Below are positions 30,801 to 42,800 of a stretch of DNA of 64,000 bases, in pieces. Origin of the DNA: Limnomonas spitsbergensis (lineage: Eukaryota; Chlorophyta; Chlorophyceae; Chlamydomonadales); the NCBI GenBank assembly GCA_037349105.1, contig JAYJMM010000111.1, forward strand, positions 1,426,001 through 1,490,000, read 5' to 3'. Position 1 is the first letter of the stretch. Each line of letters starts with the position of its first letter. A program made the position numbers and the translations under genes. A model generated the notes under the pieces. It was given only the letters and a program-made list of their open reading frames with translations. It made no database searches and was not told the origin of the DNA.

Positions 30801-33800
30801 TGGTCAGGTCAAGGTTTGGTCACAATTGGCGCTATGGTGGCCCCCAAGCGGCCTGCCAAATATGTCTGCTAAATGTGGCCTTCCAAATGTGGCCTGCCAA
30901 AAGTAGCCTGCCAAATGTGGCCTGCCAAATGTGGCCTGCCAAAAGTAGCCTGCCAAATGTGGCCTGCCAAATGTGGCCTGCCAAAAGTAGCCTGCCAAAT
31001 GTGGCCTGCCGAATGTGGCCTGCCAAAAGTAGCCTGCCTAATGTGGCCTGCCTAATGTGGCCTGCCAAATTTGGCCTGCCAAATGCGGCTTGCCGAATGT
31101 GGCCTGCCAAATGTGGCCTGTCCAATGTGGCATGCCGAATGTGGCCTGTCCAATGTGGCCTGCCCAATGTGGCCTTCCAAATGTGGCATGCCTAATGTGG
31201 CCTGCTAGGTGTGGCCTACCAAATGCGTTCTGCCCAATGTGGCCTTCCAAATGTGGCATGCCTAATGTGGCCTGCTAGGTATGGCCTGCTCAATGTGGCC
31301 TTCCAGATGTGGCCTGCCATATGTGGCCTTCCAAATGTGGCCTGCCATATGTGGCCTGCTAGGTGTGGCCTGCTAGATTCGGCCTGCCAAATGCGTTCTG
31401 CCAAATGTGGCCTGGTGTGTGGCTGTGTGCACTAAAAAGAATGACACCGGGAGGGATCCAATGAGGTGAATTTCGAAAAGATGTGTCCAGATGTTGCGGG
31501 AGGGGGGATTACAAACCAGCTGGCATTGGATGTATGAGCCCCACAGTATGCCATGTCTAGGGTTGTTACTCATAGTAGTCATATTACTCATGTCGTCACT
31601 CTTATGTTCATCTATGCCTTTTCGTGGTCCCTCGGAATAAACCCTGAACCCTGACCCATACGCACGGTGCCCCAGGCATCATAAAACTGGCACTGGCAAG
31701 CTGCAGTGTTTAATTTTACGGCAACAAGCCCACCTTCGGCAGGCCACCCCACGGCCAAACAAGAAGGCCGGATTGGGACCAAACTTGTGCCGGCCTAGGA
31801 CTGGTGGCCAAAGCAGCATGGCTGGTCATAAATAGGCTTCCCCGGCCATAGGCCGGAGTGTAGCTGACATGTAGCTGAGTTACGAAAAAAATGCACAGGT
31901 GTGCTGGAAAGCCGAGCTGCAGCTCGCTGACCCTTTCCGCTCGCTAGCATTGGCCTGGAGTTGGAATACGTGACAGCTGACACTGGAGGGCTGACACGCT
32001 AAATTGTAGCTGACACGCTGAATTGCAGCTGACACGCTGAATTGTAGCTGACACGCTGAATTGTAGCTGACACGCTGAATTGTAGCTGAAACGCCGAATT
32101 GCTGCTGATACGCTGAATTGTAGCTGACACGCTGAATTGTAGCTGACACGCTGAATTGTAGCTGACACGCTGAATTGCAGCTGATAAGCTGAATTGTAGC
32201 TGACACGCTGAATTTCAGCTGACACACTGAATTGTAGCTCAAGATAGGTGTTTGTCCCTGAAGTGCCTGAATTGTGGCTCAAGGATCTGGATTGCAGCTG
32301 AAACATCTGGTTTCATTAATTGTAGCTGGATTGTAGCTGAAGCAGGCTAAGAAAATAGCCGGTGGGCTCCCTCCTTTTTGCCTGCAGGCGAGCATAGGCT
32401 TGGAGGCTGAGTACGCGTCAGCTACCGCGCTAGACCCGGGCATCTTCTATATTCAGGTGGGGCTGAGGATTTTGAGCAGCCTTTCTTTTTTCGTTGCTCA
32501 GCTACATGTCAGCTACACTCTGGCCTTCGGCCTGGGACCCCAGTTGTGGCCAGCCATGCTCTGCTTGTGCCACCGGCTGCCGGACAGCCCAGGCTTGGTC
32601 CCAATCGGACCCTGGGCGGCCGCTGGGCGGCCCGGCAGAAGTGGCTGTTGACAAAAGAAACACCATGGCAGGTCAAGATCTACGTTGCGGTTTTAGATCT
32701 ACATGAGTTCATGTGGCTTTGTAGCCGAAAAAATGATACACTGCTACGAACACAGAAAGGGTGTCTAGGCATCTTCTACATTCAGGTAGCCAGGTAGGGC
32801 TGAACACTGAACACTGATAGGGTACCGTACACTCGTACAGTGAATCTTCTATATTCAGGTGGGGTGGGTGTTTTGAGTGTTCATGGCGTGTTCTGCAAGC
32901 AGATAGGGTTTAGGGCATCTTCCACATTCAGGTAGGGCTGAAGATATTGTGTTCATAGCGTGTCCTGCAAGTAGCTAGGGTTTGGTCCATGTTCAGGTAG
33001 GGTTCGGTGATGGAAGTTGAGTGATGAAAGTTGAGTGATGAAAGTTGAGTGATGAAAGTTGAGTGATGCGGGTTCGGTGATGAAAGTTGAGTGATGAAAG
33101 TTGAGTGATGAAATTTGAGGGTATCTTCTACATTCAGGTGGGGCTGCGGATTATGAACTCTGATAGGGCATGCCGTATAGGGCACTGGCTCTTTCAAGAG
33201 GGTATGATGCTTTTGTGTTCATAGCGTCTTCTGTAAGCAGATAGGGCTCAGGGTATTTCCATGTTCAGGTGTGGTTGAGTAATTGGTTGAGAGTTAAAAG
33301 TTCAGGGCCTTTTCCTTTTTCTGGTGCACTTCAGGGTATACCGTAGATTGAGTTAGATTTCGCTTAAATCAATTAATATTGGCCTGCGCGGACATGCTGC
33401 GCGCTAATAATAATTCGAAATTGCCGCTGCGCGGAGTTGAACTCAAGGGTTTGTAGGAATCGCAAGCGGCACGGGCTGAGCCATGCCCGAGCATCATCTA
33501 TTCTCGTGTGGGGTGTAAGGTGACATCTATTTTCATGTGGGGAAGGGCAGGTTGGCTCGGAGAAATCTCTTAATTCCCTGATTATCACTTTGGTTATGAC
33601 TCGTAACCAGTAACTGCTAAAAATCCCTGACTGCAGCCTGATAAAGTACGTTTCTCTGAATCAGCAGACGTCAAGTCGATCCTGCCGATTCAGCCATTTT
33701 TGAACACGCAGACCGAAATCAACCCTGAAAACCATCAAACCGATTCAACCCTCAAACCGTATATTTCAGTCATGGTCCCAATACGTCCAGCTGTCCATGT

Positions 33801-36800
33801 ACCCACAGGCGGCTCCTCAGCTTGGGGGTGGGATTGAAAACCGGAACCACATTTCTCAGGTGTCACATATTGACAGATCTCGACAGATCCAAGTAGATCT
33901 TAATACATCTTGGTGTGTATTTGCAGATCTGTGCGGTCCATTGGTTGGCTAAGGAGGCACGTCCTCTCAGCCCTGGAACCGCAAATCAATCTCTGCCCCT
34001 CCCGGTTTGAATTATCTCGTTGCCCACTCGCCCCCAACCTCTCATGAATCTTCCCCCCTTCTTCACTCCTCCATGGTCACAACGATGGCTCCCTTAGCCC
34101 CCGCCCCGTCGCCCCCCCACCACCACCACCACCGGCTTTCACCTCCTCCCCCTTTGCCTCCCCTCCCCCGTTCCAGAACGCTCGACCCTCCGGCGCTGCC
34201 GCGTGGCTATTGTCGGAGATGTCCGATCGGCTGTTGAGATGGACAGAGGACGAGTTCAAGACGCTGAAAGCCAAAGGGCTGAACAAGTGGTGTAACCTGA
34301 GGGTACAGGTGCGCGATCAGGGGTATAACCACTATAAGCCCTTATCCCTCAACCCTAAATGCTGTAAGCCAAAGGGTTGAACAAGTGGTGTAACCTGAGG
34401 CCGGAAAAGGCCGGGTCAGGACCAAGCTTGGGCCGGCCTACAACTGGTGGCCTAAACATCACGACTGCCCACAAATGGGCCCTCCGGCCATAGGGCACAG
34501 GCCGGAGCATAGCTGACATGTAGCCGAGTCACGTAAAAAGAAGCGCCGGGGTTCAGGGTTCAGGCGCATGCCCGATGAGGGTGTGGGGTGTTGACCAGCT
34601 GCTGAGGTGGAAGGACGACAGGGTTGAGGTCGCTGAACTCGTATGTGACCTTTATACCAACCACCTCTCAAATGTACCTTCATTTCCAACCACCGCCCAA
34701 ATGTACCTTCATTTCCAACCACCGCTCAAATGTACCTTCATTTCCAACCACCGTTCAACAGGACATGCTGAACGAGGTTGTGGCTTCCGCTGTGTCAGGC
34801 CTGCCTATGTTCTACCGTGCCGTTCAATTCTGCCAGGTTGGTGTAGTGCCAGGTTGGTGTAGTGCCAGGCTGGTGTAGTGCCAGGTCTGTGTAGTGCCAG
34901 GTTGGTGTAGTGCCAGGTTGGTGTAGTGCCAGGTTGGTGTAGTGCCAGGCCTGTGTCGTGCCAGGTCTGTGTAGTGCCAGGTCTGTGTAGTGCCAGGTTG
35001 ATGTAGTGCCAGGTTGGTGTAGTGCCAGGTCCATGTAGTATTGTAGTGCCTAATTGGTGTAGTGCTATGTTTATGTAGTGTCAGGTCCATGTAGTGCTAT
35101 GTACGCGTAGTGCCTTGTTGTTGCAGATCCAGGTTCATAAAGTGTCTGATCGGTGTAGTGCCCAGTCGGTGTAGTGCCCAGTCGGTGTAGTGCCCAGTCA
35201 GTTTAGTGCCATGATTATGTAAAAAAACATGTGGGTGTTGTTCCAGTTCAGTCATCATTGTAGTGCCAGGTCCTTTTAGTGCCTGGATGGGGCGGTGCAA
35301 AGTCCGTACAGTGCCAAGTCCTAGCAGAACCTGGTCGGTGTAGTACAAGTTCCGTGTAGTGCCAAGCTAGTGAAATGCCAAGTTGGAGTAGAGCCGGATC
35401 AAGGTAATAGTAGGTCCTTGTAGTGCCTGGTTAGTGCAGTACACCTACCCCACACCCCCTCATACACCTACCCCACACCCCTCATACACCTTCCCCACAC
35501 CCCCTCATACACCTACCCCACACCCCCTCATACACCTACCCCACACCCCCTCATACACCTACCCCACACCCCCTCATACACCTACCCCACACCCCCTCAT
35601 ACACCTACCCCACACCCCCTCATACACCTACCCCACACCCCCTCATACACCTACCCTCACCCCCCTTTCATACACCTACCCCACACCCCCTCATACACCT
35701 ATCCCACACCCCCTCATACACCTGTCTCTCATCCCCTCATACACCTATCCCACACCCCCTCATACACCTGTCTCTCATCCCCTCATACACCTACCCCACA
35801 CCCCCTCATACACCTACCCTCGACCCCCCCCCCCCCTTCATACACCTACCCCACACCCCCTCATACACCTACCCTCACCCCCCCCCTTCATACACCTACC
35901 CCACACCCCCTCATACACCTACCCTCACCCCCCCCCTTCATACACCTACCCCACACCCCTCTTATGTTACCACACCTGTCCCTCATTGCCTTGTGCTTTG
36001 TCTCATCTATTAGAGCCCGGAGCACGCTGCGATGCACAAGTCGACTGCAGAGACGTTGAAGGCCTCTTTAGACAAGGTGAGGGGGGGAGAGCGAGGCAGA
36101 GGGGGGCAGGGGGGGGGGAGAGGGGAGGAGAGAGAGGCAGAGGGGGGCAGAGAGAGGCAGAGGGGGGCAGAGGGTGGGGGTGGGGAGAGGGGGGGAGAGG
36201 GGAGAGGGGGGGTAGAGAGGGGGGGAGGGGGAAGGCAGAGGGGGGGGGGGGGGGGTCTCCCAACCCGACAGAGGAGGCTAGGGTGCCCCGGTACTCTTAA
36301 ACCCAAAAACGGAACCCAGAAAAAACCAATTCCCGGATTCCGTGCCCTGAACCCCGACACCATGCGCGCGTGCCCCCCTTCAGGCAGTGGACTGGCCCAA
36401 GCTGTTTACCAACGACTTGGCGACTGGGGTCAGCCCCGACCAAGATAAATCTGTCTTGCGCTGGGCAACGCTCAAGCTGCCAGCAACGGGCGCTGCGGCC
36501 GTGGTCGCCATGGCGCCCCTGGGTGGCAGCCTGTACCCGGACAAGCGGGGCGCGCTGTCAACGGCGTTCAGGGAGCAGCTCAAGAGTGTGTGTCACGAGT
36601 GAGTGGTGACAGGTGGTGTGAGAGAGTGTGAGTGGGTGTGAATATATGTTTGAACGGCCCTGGGTGGCAGCATGTACCCGGACAAGCGGGGCGCGCTGTC
36701 AACGGCGTTCAGGGAGCAGCTCAAGAGTGTGTGCTACGAGTGAGTGGTGACAGGTGGTGTGAGAAAGTGTGAGTGGTCTCCAGCCCTGAGCCCTAAACAC

Positions 36801-39800
36801 TGTGCCCTGTCCTGGGCGCCTGGTGCTGCACGCCTCCACCGCTAAACCTGAACCCTGTGCACACGCCAGCCCTCATCGAAACGACCTAACTGCTACCCTC
36901 CTCTAAACCCTAAACCCTCACCCTACATCCCACCATCCTCAGCGATACAACCCTACTGCCATCCCCCTCTAAACCCTAAACCCTCACCCTGCATCCCACC
37001 AGTCCTCAGCGATACAACCCTACTGCCACCCCCCTCTAAACCCTAAACCCTCACCCTGCACCCCACCAGCCCTCAGCGATCCGACCCTACTGCCCCCCCC
37101 TTCTAAACCCTAAACCCTCACCATGTATCCCACCAGCCCTCAGCGATACAACCCTACTGCCACCCCCCCTCTAAACCCTAAACCCTCACCCTGTATCCCA
37201 CCATCCTCAGCGATACAACCCTACTGCCATCCCCCTCTAAACCCTAAACCCTCACCCTGTATCCCACCAGCCCTCAGTGATTCGACCCTACTGCCACCCC
37301 CCTCTAAACCCTAAACCCTCACCCTGTATCCCACCAGCCCGCAGCGATCCGACCCCACTGCCACCCCCCTCTAAACCCTAAACCCTCACCCTGTATCCCA
37401 CCAGCCCTCAGCGATACAACCCTACTGCCACCCCCCTCTAAACCCTAAACCCTCACCCTGCATCCTCACCAGCCCTCCACAATGCGGCCTTTGGTCCGAC
37501 ACGGAGGACTCTTCCGCTGCTGCGCCGGCGCCTGGTGGGGCAGAAGCTGCCGAGAAGTTGCTCCTGATGCCGCCCTGGATGGCCTCCAGCTACCACACGC
37601 GGGGCGCTCAAGGGCACTGGGGGTGAGTGGCTTGGGGGTCATTTGGTCACTATTCAGCTACAAATCGGCTACAATTCAGTTACCACACGCGGGGCACTCG
37701 AGGGCACTGGGGGTGAGTGGCTTGGGGGGTAATTTGGTAACTGTTCAGCTACGAATCGGCTACAATTCAGCTACCACACGTGAGGTGCTCAAGGGCATTG
37801 GGAGTGGGTGCTTTGGGGGGTCAGTTTGGCAACTATTCAGCTACAATTCAGCGATATTTTAAATGGTCTCCAGTTACCACACGCGGGGTGCTCAAGGGCA
37901 CTGGGGGTGAGTGGCTTGGGGGGGTAATTTTGTCACTATTCAGCTTCGATTCGGCTACAATTCAGCTACCACACGCGGGGCGCCCAAGGGCAGTGGGAGT
38001 GGGTGCTTTGGGGGGTCAGTTTGGCTACTATTCTGCTACAATTCAGCTATATCGTGGATGGCCTCCCGCTACCATACACGAGGCGCTCAAGGTCGTTGGA
38101 GGTAAGTGCTGTGGGGGGTCCATTCAGCTACAGTTCAGCTACTGTATTGCATGGCCTAGGGCTACCACCCGCGGGATGCCCAAGGTCGTTTGGGGTAAGT
38201 GCTGTGGGGGCTATTCAGCTACAGTTCAGCTAAATATTGGATGGCCTCGGCCTACCACACGCGGGATACCCAAGGGAGCTGGGGGTGAGTGCTGTGGGGG
38301 TCAGTTTGGTTCCTATTCAGCGAAATTTTAGCGACATATTAAACGGCCTCCAACTACTACACGCGGGGCGCTCAAGGTCGTTGAGGTTAGGTGTTCTGGG
38401 CACAATTCAGCTACATATTGTATGGCATCAGGCTACTACATGGGATGCCCAAGAGCACTGGGGTAAGTGATGCAGGGGGGTAGCTGAATGGTGGCCAAAT
38501 GGTAGCTGATTTGTAGCTGAAACACGCACCTCCTTGTTCCTCCCAGCGTATCAGGTGGCCAGGTGCTGGCTCACACGCAGAGCCGCTAACCAGGTCCCCT
38601 GGTCATTGCCGGTGATGGTAGCTGTATGGTAGCTGAATGGTAGCTATTTGTAGCTGAAACACGCACCTCTTTGTTCCTCCCAGCGTATCAGGTGGCCAGG
38701 TGCTGGCTCATACGCAGAGCCGCTTGTTCCCCCCCGGCTCCGGGCTGGCGGCCAAGGCTCATCTGCGGATGGCGCATGGATGCTACCACTGGGATGTGGT
38801 CCATGGCGTCAAGGGCATTGGTGCGTGGCGGAGGGAGGGGGCGGCGCGCGGCTTTCATTTGTTTACAAAGAAATAGCCGCTCAGCGGCTCAGGGATGGCT
38901 GGAGGGCAGTACCGAAATGGGGGGGGAAATCTGGGCAGTGCCCGGTTGCTTGGCGTGGGACGTGTATGAATAAACACTTGAAGTATGCGCCATGCGTGGA
39001 TTGTTCGCGAGGGGCCTCGGGCCCATGCGCCCTGTGTTTTGTGGTTTTTGTGATTTCTGTGGTTTTCCTTTTTTACAGTCCAGCAGAGCATCACATTTGA
39101 TGCATGGGACGTGTGCCTGCAAACCGGTACGAGCACTGAAATGATTGATGAACTATAAACAGACCTGAGGCATGGATTAATAGAGCCGCCAGCCTGGCAC
39201 TAGCACATACAGGTTATTAGGCGACCAAGCATTTCACAAGGAAGGGACTGTAATTACCTTAACGATTTCTGGATTACGGAGCAATTGCATAGTCCTGGCT
39301 ACAATGCAACCCAGATTTTGCCCTGAACCTCCCCCCGCTCCTGTCCTGCTGTATTTCATCATTCAAACAACGATTGCGTTTCTTGTTTAGAACGGTGCAT
39401 ACCCGCTGGGGCCCTGCGCAAGAAAGAAAGAAAGAAAGAAAACTACGCCCCGTGGGGAGCGCGAGAGTTAAGGAAAGTTAAGGGAAGTTAAGGAGAGTTA
39501 AGGAAACAGCGCAGCCTCCGCGCCGTTACCGTCGCCCTGCGCAATATTATTCGGATGTGGTGTTGCATGCGCAGGTGTGTACATCGCGTCGACGCACAAC
39601 AACACCCCGGAAGTGATCGCGGTGCATCCAGATCTGCTCTTAGATCCAGGGCTCACTTTGGACAAATACTTGGCGCTGATCCATTCAATCATACAGGTGT
39701 TGAGGTGTGGATCTTATATTTTCGACCATACAGGTATCGGATTGTAGATCTGATCTATTTGATCAGTCAGGCTTTGGGGAGTAGATCTGATCTATTTGAC

Positions 39801-42800
39801 CAGTCAGGCTATGGGGAGTAGATCTGATCTATTTGATCAGTCAGGCTATGGGGAGTAGGTCTGATCCATTTGATCAGTCAGGCTATGGGGAGTAGATCTG
39901 ATCTATTTGATTGATCAGTCAGGCTATGGGGAGTAGATCTGATCTATTTGATCAGTCAGGCTTTGGGGAGTAGATCTATTTGATCAGTCAGGCTATGGGG
40001 AGAAGATCTGATCTATTTGATCAGTCAAGCTATGGGGAGTAGATCTGATCCATTTGATCAGTCAGGCTATGGGGAATAGATCTGATCCATTTGATCGGTC
40101 AGGCTATGGGGAATAGATCTGATATATTTGATCAGTCAGGCTATGGGGAGTAGATCTGATCCATTTGATCAGTCAGGCTATGGGGAATAGATCTGATCTA
40201 TTTGATCAGTCAGGCTATGGAAATAGATCTGATTGATTTGATCAGTCAGGCTATGGGGAGAAGATCTGATCTATTTGATCAGTCAGGCTATGGGGAGTAG
40301 ATCTGATATATTTGATCAGTCAGACTATGGGGAGTAGATCTGATCTATAATCTATTTGATCATTTGATCAGCCAGGCTATGGGGAGTAGATCTGATTGAT
40401 TTGATCAGTCAGGCTATGGGGAGTAGATCTGATCTATTTGATCAGTAAGGCTATGGGAGGGAGATCTGATATATTTGATCAGTCAGGCTATGGGGAGTAG
40501 GTCTGATCCAATTCATCAGTCAGGCTATGGGGAGTAGATCTGATCCATTTCATCAGTCAGGCTTTGGGGAGTAGATCTCATCGAATTGATCATTTAGGCT
40601 ATGGGGAGTAGATCTGATCCATTCGACCATTTGGGTATTAGGGAGACGATCTGATCCATTTGATCTTTCAGGTACCGGGGTATAGATCCTGTCCACTTCT
40701 CACTCTTTTGCTGATCACTCCTCCCCTGTCCAGGTCGCCCAGTACACCCGTAAGGCCATTGGCTGGCCGTCTGTACCGTGTAACCTGCCTTGGGTCATGG
40801 GAGGCGGCTGGGACCATGCAACACCACCCTGGCCCGCCTCAGCTGATTGGATAGCTCACATGCCAGAGGCGCCTAACAGCACGGTCAGTATTATCTTGAA
40901 TTGGGATGCTTGATGTTTTTGTAAGAGGGAGGGGTGTAGGGGGAAGGGGGGCGGGAGGCGGCTGGGATTATGCAACGCCACCCTGGCCCGCCTCAGCTGA
41001 TTGGATAGCTCACCTGCCAGAGGCACCTAACAGCACGGTCAGTATTATCTTGAACTGGGATGCTTGATATTTTTCTTACAGGGAGGGCGAAGGGGGAAGG
41101 GGGGAAGGAGGCGGCTGGGACCATGCAACGCCACCCTGGCCTGCCTCATTTGATTGGATGGCTCACATGCCGGAGGGACCTAACAGCAGGGTCAGTTTTT
41201 TTTCAACTGGGGTGAGGTGGGAACTTGTAAGAACAAAATAAACAGGGGTCCTGAACCCAGTTGCTCTCGGCGTCTGTTAGCACCCCCCCCTCTACTGTTC
41301 CCCCCATCACCCTCCCCCCCATCACCCTCCCCCCCCCAGCTGCCTCCCTCTACTGCCCCCCCCTCCCCCCCCCCCTCTACTGTTCCCCCCATCACCCTCC
41401 CCCCCCCCTCCCTCCTCCCCCCAGCTGCCTCCCTCTACTGCCCCCCCCCTACCCTACCCTACTGCCTAAGCCCAGTTGATGTGTACGTGGACCAAGCAGC
41501 TCTCCCCCTCCTGCTTAGCCCAAGGCCAGGGCGTCATGACCCTTCCCCTATCAATCAATCTATCCCCCTGCTGACTCCCTCTACTGCACCCCCTTCCCCC
41601 CCCCCCCTCCTGTTGCTTCCTTCTACTGCATCCCATCCCCCTGCTGCCTCCTCTACTGCCCCCCCCCCCCCCCCCTGCCTCCTCCCTCTACTGCCCCCCA
41701 CCCCCCCACCCTCTCCCCCCCTCTGCTGCCTCTCCAGTGGATGTATACGTGGACCATGTAGCTCTCACCCCCCTGCCTAACCCAGGGTCAGGGTGTCATG
41801 CCCCTCCCTCCACCCTACTCTTCCCCCCATCACCCTCCCCCCCCCTCTGCCTCCTCCTCCCCAGTTGATGTGTACGTGGACCAAGCATCTCTCTCACTCC
41901 TGCTTAGCTCAAGGCCAGGGTGTCATGCCGCTGGAGTTTGAGCATATGAGAGACCGCTACCGCATTCATCGCCCCATGGACCCAAGTCCGGAGAAGACGC
42001 TCATGGCGCAAGGTGGGTGGAGGGTTAAATCCAGAGTTTTTGTTGTTTTGTTTAAGTGAAGGGTTTGTGGTTTAGGGCTCGGGGTTGGTGGTTTTCGGGG
42101 TCGTGGTTTATATCCGCAGGCACATGGACCCCAACGTAGAGTGGACGCTCATGGCAAAGGGTTGGTGGTTTAAGAGTCCAGGGTTAGGTTAGTGATGGTG
42201 GTTTAAGGTTTCAGGGTTAGGTTAAGGGTTGGTGGTTTTCAGGGTTTAGATCTGCAGGCCCGTATTCCCCTGCCAGGAATAAGACGCTCATGGCACAGGG
42301 TTGGTGGTTTTTGGTTTAAGGATTTAGATTGAAGGACAATATTGCACCCCGTCTGAAAAAACTGTACATGGTGCAGGGTGGGTTTAGGGTTCAGGGTTAA
42401 GGTCCACGGGCAATATTGCACCCAGCCCACAGAGGCTACTCATGGTGTTGGATGGGTGGGTGCTGAAGAGACGGATGTGTTTCCCTCATTGTTATGTCAT
42501 GCAACTTGAAGAGGATTCGAAGAAAAGGGTTTAGGTTTTAGGGTTTAATCCAAAGGATTTGATCTGCACTGTTTGTTTGCATTATATAAGACGGATGTGT
42601 CTCTCTCGGTGTTACGTCCATTGTCCCTCCTGGATAGGGGGGATGAAGCGATTGTTTGTCTAATATTGCTCAACTTGCGTCATGGTAGCAGCCCGTGCCG
42701 ATCCTTAATCTTTGACCCTTTTCTGCAGGCAGTGCCAGCCCTAAAGCCCTAAACCCGCACTGTATGATGTTGGTTCTTCTGTTAACAGGCCGTGTCGATC

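Noticed and set aside
34578..34655. Possible extra glycosyltransferase exon reading VWGVDQLLRWKDD
   Set aside because: No usable donor in phase; it resembles a diverged copy of the exon 6 DRLLRWTEDE part.
35434..36300. 288-residue plus-strand frame rich in Pro/Thr/His
   Set aside because: It is a read-through of the 23-bp minisatellite, exon 8 in part, and the purine tract; it has no protein character.
37482..38470. Frames of 64-183 residues after exon 10
   Set aside because: They translate the exon 10 echo array, with repeated HAGRSRALGVSG-type text in shifting frames.
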